Shown: positions 17,882-26,550, counted from the stretch's first letter. The stretch: DNA of 64,000 nt from Bradyrhizobium sp. OK095 (GCF_900109945.1 NZ_FOBX01000006.1:124001-188000); one strand, 5' to 3'. A program made the numbers and translations. The notes: generated from the letters alone by a model not told the origin.

Positions 17882-18265
17882 TCAGGGCGCCGGCGAGGCC
17901 AGCGGTTTGGTCTTGTCGACGACGTAAACGCCAAGCACTTTCATGGCCTTGTCGCCGTGAGCCTTGGCGTCGTGCACGACCCCTGCCGGGATCTGGTAGG
18001 AATCACCAGGTTTCAGGGCTTTCTCCGGCTGGCCGTCGATGAGAAGATTCAGCTCGCCTTCGAGCACGTAGCCGGTCTCGATTCCCGGATGGGTATGGCG
18101 TCCCGCCGCGCCGCCCGCAGGGACTTCCGCGATGGCGGTGATGGTGTTGTAGCCGTCCGGAAATTCGACCTTCTGGAGTGGGGTGCGTTTGATGCCGGGC
18201 TGCTGGGCGAAGGCGGCAACGGCAAGGCCGGTGAAGGCAAGCGCGAGCAAAGTCTTTTTGAGCAT
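17882..18265 (-). CDS. exported cupin-domain protein
   Basis: A 127-residue protein with a signal peptide (residues 1-20, M-L-K-K-T-L-L-A-L-A-F, ending A-A-F-A) and a single cupin_2 barrel. The metal-binding motif G-R-H-T-H-P-G-I-E-T-G-Y-V-L-E-G-E and the second motif G-D-S-Y-Q-I-P-A-G-V-V-H-D are intact, so it can probably bind a metal. Periplasmic single cupins of this size are widespread and mostly uncharacterised. It lies between the aldolase (69 bp) and the E2-like gene (106 bp) on the same strand. Confidence 0.87.
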   Translation of the reverse strand: MLKKTLLALAFTGLAVAAFAQQPGIKRTPLQKVEFPDGYNTITAIAEVPAGGAAGRHTHPGIETGYVLEGELNLLIDGQPEKALKPGDSYQIPAGVVHDAKAHGDKAMKVLGVYVVDKTKPLASPAP

Positions 18266-18334
18266 GGTTTTTCCTCCCTGGAACGACTGAGCCTAGCAGC
18301 GCAGCAGCTCCCGGCAAGGCAGCAATCGGCCTGT

Positions 18335-19108
18335 TCAGCGCCTGACGCCGTCGAACGCCGCCATGATGCCGCGCTGGAACAGCGACCAGTCGAAGCCGAG
18401 CGCGATGGCGCGGTAGCCGCGGTCGACCAGCTGGTTGGCCTGGTCAGCAGTGCGGGCGACGCCGCCGATCGGCACGCCGCTTTTGAGGATGCCGGCCTCG
18501 GCGCGGGCGACCAGATCCAGCAATTCCGGATCGTCCATCTGCCCGCGCTTGTTGATGGAGGTCGCGAGATCGCCGGGGCCGATCACCGCGACGTCGATGC
18601 CGGGCGTGGCCATGATCTCGTCGATGCGGTTGACGGCATCGACATGCTCGATGGTGATCATGCAGAGCATCTCGTCATCGGCTGACGCCATGTAGTCCGG
18701 CATCGACTGGCCCCAGCGGAACGGCGCGTGGAAGGGGCCCCAGAGACGATCGCCACGCGGCGGATAGCGCACGCTGCGCACCGCCTTTTCGGCCTCGGCG
18801 CGATTGGTGATCATCGGGAAGTTGATGCCGAAGGCGCCGATGTCCATCGGCGCTTTCGCAAGCCATGGCTCGTTCGCCGCGATCCGCACCAAGGGTGTGC
18901 ATGGCGTGCCTGTTGTCGCGGCGATCATCGCATGCGCTTCGGTCAAGCCGATCGGGCCATGCTCGAGATCGACGATGATCCAGTCGAGCGAGCGCGCCAT
19001 GATCTGCACCATCTGCACGCTCGGGATCGTCGCGATCGCGCCGAAGGCGGGGCGCCCCTCGCTCCACAATTGGCGGAGGCGATTGAGCGGCGTTGCGGGG
19101 ACCGACAT
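18335..19108 (-). CDS. HpcH/HpaI aldolase family protein
   Basis: A 257-residue class II metal-dependent aldolase. The barrel motifs include D-W-I-I-V-D-L-E-H-G-P-I, R-I-A-A-N-E-P, a glycine-rich V-R-Y-P-P-R-G-D-R region and I-G-P-G-D-L-A-T-S near the end. Relatives cleave 4-hydroxy-2-oxo acids such as 4-hydroxy-2-oxoheptanedioate or 2-keto-3-deoxy sugar acids into pyruvate (or pyruvate derivatives) and an aldehyde. No aromatic meta-cleavage genes flank it, so its substrate is unknown. Confidence 0.88.
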   Translation of the reverse strand: MSVPATPLNRLRQLWSEGRPAFGAIATIPSVQMVQIMARSLDWIIVDLEHGPIGLTEAHAMIAATTGTPCTPLVRIAANEPWLAKAPMDIGAFGINFPMITNRAEAEKAVRSVRYPPRGDRLWGPFHAPFRWGQSMPDYMASADDEMLCMITIEHVDAVNRIDEIMATPGIDVAVIGPGDLATSINKRGQMDDPELLDLVARAEAGILKSGVPIGGVARTADQANQLVDRGYRAIALGFDWSLFQRGIMAAFDGVRR

Positions 19109-19169
19109 TAGAGGACCTGCGGACAGATGACGACGGCGAAGCCTAGCAGCGTGCCGTCGTGGCGCAAGG

Positions 19170-19967
19170 TCAAGCCAGTGCGCGGCCGCCGAAGAACGGC
19201 GTCAGCGTGGCGCTGAGGCCATGCACGCGGTTCGATGTAAATATCATCTTGGCGCCGGATTGCGCGATGCCACCGCTATGCGCGCCAAGCAGGTCCGAGA
19301 CGCGGCGGGCGATGGCGGGGGCCGGATCGATCCACGCGACCGGCCATGGCGCGAGCTTTTTCATCCGGTCGAGCAGCAGCGGATAATGCGTGCAGGCGAG
19401 CACGATGATGTCGGTGCGTGCGCCAGCGTCTGCGGCATCGCCGACGAAGCAGGGGGCGAGCTCGGCGAGAATGTCACCGTCGCTGATCTCGTGGCCGCCG
19501 AGTTCAGTTTCAGCCAGCGAGGCGAGTTCGGGCGAGCCGACCAGCGTTACCTCGCAGCCCTGCGCGTAATCGCGGATCAACGCCTTGGTGTATTCGCGCT
19601 TCACCGTGCCCTTGGTGCCGAGCACCGAGACGCGGCGGGTCTTCGACTGCGCGCAGGCCGGCTTGATCGCCGGCACGGTGCCGACGAAGGGCAGGGAATA
19701 AGCGGCGCGCAAGTGAGATAGGACCAGGGTAGACGCCGTATTGCAGGCGATGACGACGAGGTCAGGATCATGGGTGCCGATCAATTCCCCCATCAGGGGC
19801 ACCACGCGGGCGATGATCTCGTCCTCGCTGTGGTGGCCGTAGGGGAAGAAGGCGTCGTCGGCGACGTAGACGTAATGTGCGTCGGGGCGTGCGGCCACGA
19901 CCTCACGCAGCACCGTGAGCCCGCCAAGGCCGGAATCGAACACCAGGATCGTCGGGGAATTGGTCAC
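19170..19967 (-). CDS. murI: glutamate racemase MurI
   Basis: A 265-residue cofactor-independent racemase making D-glutamate for peptidoglycan. Both catalytic cysteines are in their motifs: V-V-I-A-C-N-T-A-S and I-V-L-A-C-T-H-Y-P-L-L. The opening L-V-F-D-S-G-L-G-G-L-T-V carries the catalytic Asp-Ser. The stop is 61 bp from the start of the aldolase gene on the same strand. Confidence 0.96.
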   Translation of the reverse strand: MTNSPTILVFDSGLGGLTVLREVVAARPDAHYVYVADDAFFPYGHHSEDEIIARVVPLMGELIGTHDPDLVVIACNTASTLVLSHLRAAYSLPFVGTVPAIKPACAQSKTRRVSVLGTKGTVKREYTKALIRDYAQGCEVTLVGSPELASLAETELGGHEISDGDILAELAPCFVGDAADAGARTDIIVLACTHYPLLLDRMKKLAPWPVAWIDPAPAIARRVSDLLGAHSGGIAQSGAKMIFTSNRVHGLSATLTPFFGGRALA

Positions 19968-20140
19968 GTCGCTACCCTAAGCCGCCATGGTTACCATTCG
20001 GTTTTTGGGGCGGTTTTGCGGCAAGGGTCGTATGAGGCCTGTTTGGAACGATTCAATTTCACGATTGCCGCATGTTCCCGCTATCAGCAAGGATATTGCA
20101 CTGCGGATGGGGACAACTCCGCAAAATTCCGGGGGCTGAC

Positions 20141-20692
20141 ATGATCAGAAACACCAGTAACGGCTGGGGCAGCGTGTCCCGGGGGCTGCACTGGATCTTG
20201 GCGCTGGCGATCGTCGGCATGATCGGCTTCGGCTGGTGGATGAACCACATCCCGGCGCGGCCCGACCGTTTCTTCTACCGCTCGATCCATGCCGATATCG
20301 GCTACATGATCCTGCTGCTCACCGTGCTGCGCCTGGTCTGGCGCGTCATCAACCCGACGCCGGCGCTGCCGACCGACAGCCTGCGCTGGCAGAAGCTCGC
20401 CGCCCGCATCAGCCATGGCGCGCTCTATCTCGCCGTGATCGTGGTGATCATGCTCGGCTGGGCGCATTCCGGCGCACATACGCCCGACTATTCGGATTTC
20501 TTCGGCCTGTTTCACGTCCCGCAATTCACCTCTCCGGACAAAGCGGCGGCGAACGCCTATGAGGACCGCCACATCCTGTTTGCCTATGTGCTGCTCGCTT
20601 TGATCGCGGTTCACGTCGTCGCGGCCCTCTGGCACCACTTCATCCGCCGCGACCGCGTCGTGGCGCGGATGGTGACGGACGAGGCGGGGTAG
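20141..20692 (+). CDS. cytochrome b561 family protein
   Basis: A 183-residue four-helix membrane protein of the di-heme b561 family. Likely heme-ligand histidines are in R-G-L-H-W (helix 1), S-I-H-A-D-I-G-Y (helix 2), I-S-H-G-A-L-Y (helix 3) and A-V-H-V-V-A-A-L-W-H-H (helix 4). It probably passes electrons between a quinol and a soluble acceptor. The ATG at 20141 follows a GGGGG stretch; the open frame upstream lacks family similarity. The product is not paired with a YceI-like partner here. Confidence 0.92.
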   Translation: MIRNTSNGWGSVSRGLHWILALAIVGMIGFGWWMNHIPARPDRFFYRSIHADIGYMILLLTVLRLVWRVINPTPALPTDSLRWQKLAARISHGALYLAVIVVIMLGWAHSGAHTPDYSDFFGLFHVPQFTSPDKAAANAYEDRHILFAYVLLALIAVHVVAALWHHFIRRDRVVARMVTDEAG

Positions 20693-20700
20693 GGCGGCAC

Positions 20701-20851
20701 GCTCGGCTCTCGTGTCCCGGACGCGCTGCAGCGTGCAACGCTGCTGCGCAGAGCCGGGACCCACGCCGTACGGATTGCTCTGAGACATGCGCCCCGGCTT
20801 TGCAGCGCACCGTCGAAGAGACGCTGCGCTGCGTCCGGGGCGCGAGAGCGA
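20701..20851. repeat. palindromic intergenic repeat (CGGGAC...GCGTCCGGGG type)
   Basis: The left part GTGTCCCGGACGCGCTGCAG and right part GCTGCGTCCGGGGCGCGAGA are imperfect reverse complements spanning the whole gap between the cytochrome b561 and GST genes. A second internal pair (CCGGGACCC / GCCCCGGCT) also occurs. This is another element in Bradyrhizobium repeat style. Confidence 0.7.
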
Positions 20852-20923
20852 GATGCGACACTCGCATTGACGGGGTATGATGCAACATCGCGACTGACCC
20901 AACTCACGCTTGCAGGAGACGCC

Positions 20924-21565
20924 ATGCTCACCATCCATCATCTCGGCAAGTCGCAGTCCGAGCGCATCGTCTGGCTCTGCGAGGAGCTTGAGATTCCCTA
21001 CGAGCTGAAGCGCTACACGCGCGATTCCGTCACCATGCTGGCGCCGCCTGACTACAAGGCGCTGCACCCGATCGGGGCCGCGCCTGTGATCACCGACGGT
21101 GATCTCGTGCTCGCCGAGTCCGGCGCCATCGTCGATTACATCATGGCCAGATACGGCAAGGGGCGCCTCGTGCTCCGTCTCGACGATCCTGATTTCGCGC
21201 AGTTTCTGTACTGGTTTCACTTCGCCAACGGCACGCTGCAAGCCGGTATGGGCCGGCTGATGATCCTCAACCGGCTCAAGCTCGCCGAGGACAATCCGAT
21301 GTTGGCCGCGAGCAGAGGGCGCACCGACCGCGCCTTCGATCTGGTCGACGCGCGCGTTCGCGACGCCGAATATCTGGCCGGCAACGCCTTCACCACCGCC
21401 GACATCATGATGGGCTTTTCGCTCACCACGATGCGCTACTTCCAGCCCTATGATCTCCAGCGCTGTCCGAACGTGGTCAAATATCTCGGCCGGGTCAGTG
21501 CGCGACCGGCCTATCGGCGCGCGATGGAGAAGGGCGATCCCGGCATGGCGTTGCTGCTGAGCTGA
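20924..21565 (+). CDS. glutathione S-transferase
   Basis: A 213-residue two-domain GST. The N-terminal thioredoxin-like half has G-K-S-Q-S-E-R-I-V-W with a Ser at the usual catalytic place, the cis-Pro segment G-A-A-P-V-I-T and the glutathione-contacting A-E-S-G-A-I-V-D-Y. The C-terminal helical half ends with F-T-T-A-D-I-M-M-G-F. AGGAGA precedes the ATG at 20924; the open frame upstream belongs to the repeat. It likely conjugates or reduces electrophiles in the cytoplasm. Substrate unknown. Confidence 0.93.
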   Translation: MLTIHHLGKSQSERIVWLCEELEIPYELKRYTRDSVTMLAPPDYKALHPIGAAPVITDGDLVLAESGAIVDYIMARYGKGRLVLRLDDPDFAQFLYWFHFANGTLQAGMGRLMILNRLKLAEDNPMLAASRGRTDRAFDLVDARVRDAEYLAGNAFTTADIMMGFSLTTMRYFQPYDLQRCPNVVKYLGRVSARPAYRRAMEKGDPGMALLLS

Positions 21566-21576
21566 GCAGACAGCGA

Positions 21577-22482
21577 TCAGAGCGGCATGTGCTTGGTCGC
21601 GCGCTCGATAAGGTCGTCAAGTCTCGAGATGAATTTTGCCAGGATCGGCGAGTTGTTGGTCTTGTGATAACCGACGACGAGGTCGATCGTTGGCGGCTTG
21701 CCCTTGAGCGGGCGGCTGACGACAGACCAGGGCAGGAAGTTCTTGATATAGCCCGGTATCAGGGCGAATCCGCGCGTGGAGGCGACCATCGATACTGCCA
21801 TGGCGAGGTTGTCGGCCTCGTGCGCGGCCGCGATCTGCCGGCCACTTGTGGCGAGGTAGTGGTCGATGACCTTGCGGAGCGCGGGCGCGGTGTTGGACAC
21901 GTTGATGAAGGGCGTCCCTTCCAGTTTCGCCAGGTCGATGCGGTCGAGCTTCGCCAGACGATGGTCGCTCGGCAGCACGGCGACCAGCGCTTCCTCGACC
22001 ACGGTCCTGTAGGCGAGGTCGTCGGTGCCGGGTTCGCGCCGCATGAAAGCGAGGTCGAGATTGCCGCGCATCAGACCCTCCGCGAGCACTGGCGAAAAGT
22101 CGCTTGTCACATTCACGTCGATCGTCGGCAGTTCGTCGCGCAGGACCCGCATGGCTTCCGGTAGCCAGTCGATCTCCTGACCGGTCAGAAATCCGAGGGC
22201 AAAGCGCGACTTCTCGGGGCGCGCTGCGCGCCGCGCCGCTTCGATCGCCGCATCAGCCTGCGTCAGGGCGAGCCGCGCGTGATCAAGAAACACCCTTCCC
22301 GCGGGCGTCAGCTCGACGCCGTGCACGCTGCGCACCAGCAGAGGCACGCCGACCTCGTATTCGAGGTCGCGGATCTGGCGACTGAGCGAAGGCTGCGCGG
22401 TGTGCAGCCGCTTCTCCGCAGCCAAGGTCAGGCTGCCTTCCTCAGCAACAGCGATGAAATAGCGGAGATGGCGTAGCTCCAT
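21577..22482 (-). CDS. LysR-family transcriptional regulator
   Basis: A 301-residue LTTR. The winged helix-turn-helix is at residues 1-60 (L-R-H-L-R-Y-F-I-A-V-A-E-E-G-S, then T-A-Q-P-S-L-S-R-Q-I) and the rest is the effector-binding domain. It is divergent from two SDR genes, the classic arrangement for a regulator of its neighbour. A palindromic box 4 bases upstream of its start overlaps its own AGGAGG, suggesting autorepression. The inducer is unknown. Confidence 0.95.
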   Translation of the reverse strand: MELRHLRYFIAVAEEGSLTLAAEKRLHTAQPSLSRQIRDLEYEVGVPLLVRSVHGVELTPAGRVFLDHARLALTQADAAIEAARRAARPEKSRFALGFLTGQEIDWLPEAMRVLRDELPTIDVNVTSDFSPVLAEGLMRGNLDLAFMRREPGTDDLAYRTVVEEALVAVLPSDHRLAKLDRIDLAKLEGTPFINVSNTAPALRKVIDHYLATSGRQIAAAHEADNLAMAVSMVASTRGFALIPGYIKNFLPWSVVSRPLKGKPPTIDLVVGYHKTNNSPILAKFISRLDDLIERATKHMPL

Positions 22483-22485
22483 GAA

Positions 22486-22504
22486 GCATACCTCCTGGGT
22501 ATGC
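22486..22504. promoter_or_regulatory. LysR-type operator (ATAC-N7-GTAT) overlapping the lysR ribosome binding site
   Basis: GCATACC-TCCTG-GGTATGC is a perfect 7-bp inverted repeat with a 5-base centre and contains the T-N11-A core of LTTR boxes. On the minus strand its middle, CCAGGAGGTATG, is also the lysR ribosome binding site. It lies about 130 bp upstream of the divergent SDR start. Confidence 0.65.
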
Positions 22505-22635
22505 CCCGCAGCTTACAAAGTCTTTTTCAAAGCCGCCAGTCTGCACCAAATATCACTCCAACAAAGGGAGCTGCACCGACACCATACCTGATTGGCAGGG
22601 GTTGGGGTGCGGGCGCCCGGCGAAGGAGAATGATT

Positions 22636-23382
22636 ATGACCGACCTCAAGGGAAAGACTGCTCTCGTCACCGGCGCCTCACGCGGCATCGGCCGTGCCTC
22701 GGCGCTAGCCCTCGCGGCGCGCGGCGCGCAGGTGCTGGTGCATTACGGCCAGGCCGCGAGAGAGGCAGAGGCCGTTGTCGCCGAAATCCGCCAGAACGGC
22801 GGGCGTGCCGATGCTATCGGCGCCGATCTCGGCGCGCCGGACGGGCCGCATCAACTGGCGACACGCGTGCGCGGCATCGTCGGCGACCGGCTTGATATTC
22901 TCGTCGCCAACGCCGGCGTCGCCAAGTCGGCTGTGATCGAGGAGACGACGGTCGCGGATTTCGACCGGCTGTTCGCCGTCAACGTCCGCGCACCGTTCTT
23001 CCTGGTGCAGCAATTGCTGCCGATCCTGCACGAGGGCAGCAGCGTTGTGCTCGTCTCCTCACTCGCCGCGCGTGCGGTGGTTGGTACGCTGCCGGCCTAT
23101 GCCGCGACCAAGGGCGCGATCGATACGCTGGTGAAGCATTTTGCCGTGGCGCTCGGTGCCCGCGGCGTGCGGGTCAACGCGGTGGCGCCCGGCGTCGTGG
23201 CGACCGAAATGTCGTCCTTCGCCAAGACCGATGCGGGTCGCGACTACACGCTCGGCATGCAGACGCTGAAGCGGATCGCCGAGCCCGACGACATCGCGGA
23301 CGCGGTTGCCTTCCTCGCCTCTCCCGACGCGCGCTGGATCACGGGCGACACCATTCACGTCGATGGTGGCTCGAAGCTCTGA
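22636..23382 (+). CDS. short-chain dehydrogenase/reductase (copy 1)
   Basis: A 248-residue classical SDR. The NAD(P) motif T-G-A-S-R-G-I-G is at residues 12-19, N-A-G-V follows, the active site Y-A-A-T-K is present with Ser upstream (V-S-S-L-A), and the C-terminal D-G-G-S-K-L is typical. GAAGGAGA lies 6-7 bases before this ATG, favouring it over the ATG at 22630. It is 42 bp before a second SDR gene and divergent from the LysR regulator, so it is likely that regulator's target. The carbonyl substrate is unknown. Confidence 0.93.
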   Translation: MTDLKGKTALVTGASRGIGRASALALAARGAQVLVHYGQAAREAEAVVAEIRQNGGRADAIGADLGAPDGPHQLATRVRGIVGDRLDILVANAGVAKSAVIEETTVADFDRLFAVNVRAPFFLVQQLLPILHEGSSVVLVSSLAARAVVGTLPAYAATKGAIDTLVKHFAVALGARGVRVNAVAPGVVATEMSSFAKTDAGRDYTLGMQTLKRIAEPDDIADAVAFLASPDARWITGDTIHVDGGSKL

Positions 23383-23424
23383 GCCGCCGTCGCTTTCTCT
23401 CAACTCCCAAACTGGAACGTCACC

Positions 23425-24168
23425 ATGTCAAAGAAACTCGAAGGCAAAACTGCACTCGTTACCGGCGGCTCCCGTGGTATCGGCGCTGCCATCGCCAAAC
23501 GGCTTGCCGCCGATGGCGCCAGGGTCGCAATCACCTATAGCCGGGGTGCGGACGCTGCGACCTCCGTCGTCAAGACCATTGAAGCCGCAGGCGGCAAGGC
23601 GATTGCGATCCAGGCGGATGCTACCGATCCAAAGGCCGTGCAGGCTGCGGTCGACAAGACCGTCAATGCGTTCGGCAAGCTCGACGTGCTCGTGAACAAT
23701 GCGGGCACGGCGATCCCCAAGAAGTTCGAGGAGACCACGCTGGAGGAATTGGACCAGGTGATCAACCTCAACATCCGCGGTGTCTTCATTGCCACGCAGG
23801 CCGCACTGAAGCAGATGAACGACGGCGGCCGGATCATCTCGATCGGCTCATGCGTCGGCGAGCGCATGATGACGCCGGGACTGGTGCCTTACTCGGCAAC
23901 GAAGGCCGCGATCCGGATGTTCACGCAAGGCCTGTCGCGCGAGGTTGGGGGGCGCGGGATCACCGTCAACAACGTGCAGCCCGGACCGATCGACACCGAT
24001 CTGAATCCGGCGGCTGGAGACTGGGCCACACCGCAGAAGGCCGCCACGGCGCTCAATCGCTATGGCAAGGTGGAGGAGGTTGCTGCACTGGTCGCGTTCG
24101 TCGCCAGCCCCGAGGCGTCCTACATCACGGGCGCAAATCTCACGGTCGACGGCGGCACCAACGCCTGA
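23425..24168 (+). CDS. short-chain dehydrogenase/reductase (copy 2)
   Basis: A 247-residue classical SDR paralogous to the previous gene (shared opening E/K-G-K-T-A-L-V-T-G and ending D-G-G). It has T-G-G-S-R-G-I-G for cofactor binding, N-N-A-G, and the catalytic S...Y-S-A-T-K set. It shares a transcript with copy 1 on spacing. The two probably act on related carbonyl or alcohol substrates under LysR control. Confidence 0.93.
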   Translation: MSKKLEGKTALVTGGSRGIGAAIAKRLAADGARVAITYSRGADAATSVVKTIEAAGGKAIAIQADATDPKAVQAAVDKTVNAFGKLDVLVNNAGTAIPKKFEETTLEELDQVINLNIRGVFIATQAALKQMNDGGRIISIGSCVGERMMTPGLVPYSATKAAIRMFTQGLSREVGGRGITVNNVQPGPIDTDLNPAAGDWATPQKAATALNRYGKVEEVAALVAFVASPEASYITGANLTVDGGTNA

Positions 24169-24219
24169 TCGCGGGCTGGCCCGGCAGCCGGGTGGCCGAA
24201 GCGCATTCGGCTGCCCGGT

Positions 24220-25026
24220 TCACGCGATGCGGTTCGTGGTCGGCGCGCGCGCCGCGTTGAGCTGTTTCTGCAAGCGATCGATGTTTTGCAGCAGGCGCTG
24301 GCTGGTCAGCACCAGGAAATAGTAGCCGAACTGCGGGTCCTGGAAGTAGATTTCGAGCAGCCGGTCATAGGTGATGGTCAGCACCTGTCCGTCTTCGATG
24401 CATTCGATCGTGCCGGTGCGCCGGTTGTCCGGCGTCAGGAAGCCGAGCTCTCCCATCAGGGCGCCTGGTCCGATCTCGACGCCGATTTCCTTGACCAGGA
24501 ACTTGCCGGTGACCGTGAGCAGCATCTCCTTGGCCGGGTCGCCCAGCTTGAAGAGCGTGTCGCCGCTGCGATATTTGCGCTCGGTCATGAACGGCTTGAG
24601 CCACTCGATGGACATGTCGCCTTCGGCCGCATGGCGCGCCTTTTTGACCAGTTTGAGCATTTGCCGCAGGCGCAGGGCGTTGATCGGAAGCAGCAGCAGA
24701 TACAGCAGGAAAGTCGAGACGTTGGCGGAGAGCGCGCCGAAAACGGCAAAGAAGGCGCAGCCGATCATGTTGGCAACACGCAGGGGCACCATCGTCCGCA
24801 TCAGAAGCGTGGCGACGAAGAAGCCGGCGCCGACCGCGGCGAACATATTGGCCAGCGTGATGTTGTGGACGACGATCTCCAACATCCGGTTGAAGATCGC
24901 GTCATAGGTGACGTTGTTGGGATCGAGGCCCATCTGGACCAGGATCTTCGCGATCCTGAGATTGTCCGTCGCCGCATCGAGAATGCGGTCGAGGATCGAC
25001 GAAATATCTGCGCTGCCGGACGGCAT
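24220..25026 (-). CDS. membrane-anchored cyclic nucleotide-binding domain protein
   Basis: A 268-residue protein with two hydrophobic helices (about residues 55-80 and 85-120, ending L-L-L-L-P-I-N-A-L-R-L) followed by a cNMP-binding beta-barrel (about 150-255). The phosphate-binding cassette appears as M-G-E-L-G-F-L-T-P-D-N-R-R-T-G-T-I-E, with the G-E and R-x-G of the family. There is no DNA-binding helix-turn-helix, so it is not a CRP-type regulator. It probably senses cAMP/cGMP at the inner membrane. The open frame continues 116 codons upstream without similarity; the ATG ending at 25026 is preferred. Confidence 0.85.
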   Translation of the reverse strand: MPSGSADISSILDRILDAATDNLRIAKILVQMGLDPNNVTYDAIFNRMLEIVVHNITLANMFAAVGAGFFVATLLMRTMVPLRVANMIGCAFFAVFGALSANVSTFLLYLLLLPINALRLRQMLKLVKKARHAAEGDMSIEWLKPFMTERKYRSGDTLFKLGDPAKEMLLTVTGKFLVKEIGVEIGPGALMGELGFLTPDNRRTGTIECIEDGQVLTITYDRLLEIYFQDPQFGYYFLVLTSQRLLQNIDRLQKQLNAARAPTTNRIA

Positions 25027-25265
25027 GGTACTAACCCCGCGTAAGGCCTTCAGTCCTGGTCGGTATTGGTGGCACGTATAGCCGAAATCGAATGACGACC
25101 GCTTGAAATGAAGCCTTTGGCCGTCATGCCGCAAGAGGCAAATTTTAGCCTGATCGGGCGTTTCGGCAATTGCCCGTTGGTTGTGCGTATGGCTGCGGTG
25201 CGCGCGTGATTCGGGGCCCTTGGGGGCGGGCTTCGGCGCCGTAGACGGACCTCTTGGACGAACCT

Positions 25266-25291
25266 CGGTGCCCCGGCGAGGCGGGGCGCCG
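25266..25291 (-). terminator. GC-rich hairpin downstream of the SecD-like gene
   Basis: CGGTGCCCCG and CGGGGCGCCG pair (one G-T) around GCGAGG, 13 bases beyond the SecD-like stop on the minus strand. There is no T-run, so this is a possible weak terminator or 3'-end stabiliser. The rest of the gap 25027-25303 holds no visible gene. Confidence 0.35.
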
Positions 25292-25303
25292 ATGGTCTCC
25301 GGC

Positions 25304-26386
25304 TTACGGCTTGGCGGCGGGTTGCACGACCTGCTGCTCGACGAGGGTGAGGTGCCCCGGCAGCGCGCCGGCACGCAGCAGCATGGCGACGCTGCTCGCT
25401 TCCTCCAGGGTGAAATTGCCGGAGATCTGGCCCGAGCCGCCGGTGATGGGCTCGCGGATCACCGGGGCGGAGATCACCTTGTCGTCGAGCACGATGGCGA
25501 AGGGCTTTCCGACGTTCTCTTCCGTGACGTGGGCGAAACGCCGCGTGCCGCGGCCGTTGAAGCGGAACGAGGCGATCGGCTCTTTCGTGCCGGCCGCAAA
25601 TCCCGGGCCGGCATAGCTGATGTCGTCGCCGTCGAGCGCGCTGTCCTTGGCGACCAGATAGGGGCGCTTGTCCTTGAAGCCGAGCAGGACTTCGGTGCCC
25701 GCAGGCGGCGCGCCGGATTGCGCCTGCTCGGCCGGCATCGAAAGGTCGACCAGCCGCAAGCTGACTTTGACCTTCGTGGCGAAGATTGCGGTGACGCGCT
25801 CGGGCTCCATCATGCCCGGGATGAAAATGCGGATGCGGTCCGTGCCGTCAGGCTGGGCGCTGGCAAGCTTGATATCGGCGTCCTTCAGGCGCTGCTCGAT
25901 CATGGCGATGGAATCTTCGACGAGATCGTGCAGCCGTGCCGCGGATGCGGCATCGGTCGGCGCGAGCCTGACCAGTCCGTCGCCGCTATCGGTCATGGCG
26001 AGCGCATGCGATGGCAATCCCTCCGCGTTTGACGCTAGCTTGCGCTTCAGCTCTTCGCGGCCCTTGGCGTCCGGGATCTTCAACTCGACGCCGGCATCGC
26101 GGATGGCAAGGCCGGAAAAGGCGATCTTGCCTTCGCGCAAGGTCTTGTAGACGTCGTCGCGCAAATCGGTCACGACGCTCTCGCGCAAACCGTCGGTGTC
26201 CACCTTGTAGACGATGCGCGAGCCGCCCAGCTTCTCCATCTTGTCACTGATGAAGGCCGCGATCTTGGCGCGCATCTTGTCGATCTGACTGTCCGTGGCG
26301 AGCGCCGCACGGGGCAGCGCGATCGCGATGGCGATCGAAAGCGCGACAGTGAGCCGCCTGGTTCGATCCCGCTGCGCCTTGGTCAT
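25304..26386 (-). CDS. secreted SecD P1 domain-like protein without membrane channel helices
   Basis: A 360-residue protein with a signal peptide (about residues 1-30, T-V-A-L-S-I-A-I-A-I-A-L-P-R-A-A-L-A) and then a region resembling the periplasmic P1 base and head of SecD. Features are Y-K-V-D-T-D-G-L-R, an I-R-I-F-I-P-G segment and the late P-F-A-I-V-L-D-D-K-V-I-S-A-P-V-I with G-S-G-Q-I-S-G-N-F-T-L-E-E-A. SecD's membrane helices (about residues 450-615 of the E. coli protein) are absent, so it cannot be the translocase channel motor. The ATG ending at 26386 has AGGA 5 bases upstream. It may be a chaperone-like or regulatory relative; function unknown. Confidence 0.8.
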   Translation of the reverse strand: MTKAQRDRTRRLTVALSIAIAIALPRAALATDSQIDKMRAKIAAFISDKMEKLGGSRIVYKVDTDGLRESVVTDLRDDVYKTLREGKIAFSGLAIRDAGVELKIPDAKGREELKRKLASNAEGLPSHALAMTDSGDGLVRLAPTDAASAARLHDLVEDSIAMIEQRLKDADIKLASAQPDGTDRIRIFIPGMMEPERVTAIFATKVKVSLRLVDLSMPAEQAQSGAPPAGTEVLLGFKDKRPYLVAKDSALDGDDISYAGPGFAAGTKEPIASFRFNGRGTRRFAHVTEENVGKPFAIVLDDKVISAPVIREPITGGSGQISGNFTLEEASSVAMLLRAGALPGHLTLVEQQVVQPAAKP

Positions 26387-26518
26387 GGTGTCCTCGCGTG
26401 TCGTGGCGCGGTGCCGTTCGGCGAGGCCGCTGCCAGTCCTTGGTCCGCGCATCGCGCGGCGAGGTTCATTGTGTTCGACATAGTCTCGGAAAAATAAGCT
26501 GCATCAATGGCTTAAAAT

Positions 26519-26550
26519 CGTAACCGGGATACGAATTTGCGTAACCGGGA
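26519..26550 (+). promoter_or_regulatory. two 11-bp direct repeats, 21 bp apart, upstream of the AbiEii-type module
   Basis: CGTAACCGGGA occurs at 26519-26529 and 26540-26550, 21 bp start to start, about two helical turns. The repeats lie 40 bp before the first gene of the module. A partial third copy, CGTAACCG, is at 27774-27781 just past the second gene. The layout suits an operator bound by the small upstream protein or another dimeric regulator. Confidence 0.55.

Noticed and set aside
24220..25026. CRP-type transcription factor
   Set aside because: It has a cyclic-nucleotide-binding barrel but membrane helices instead of a DNA-binding helix-turn-helix.
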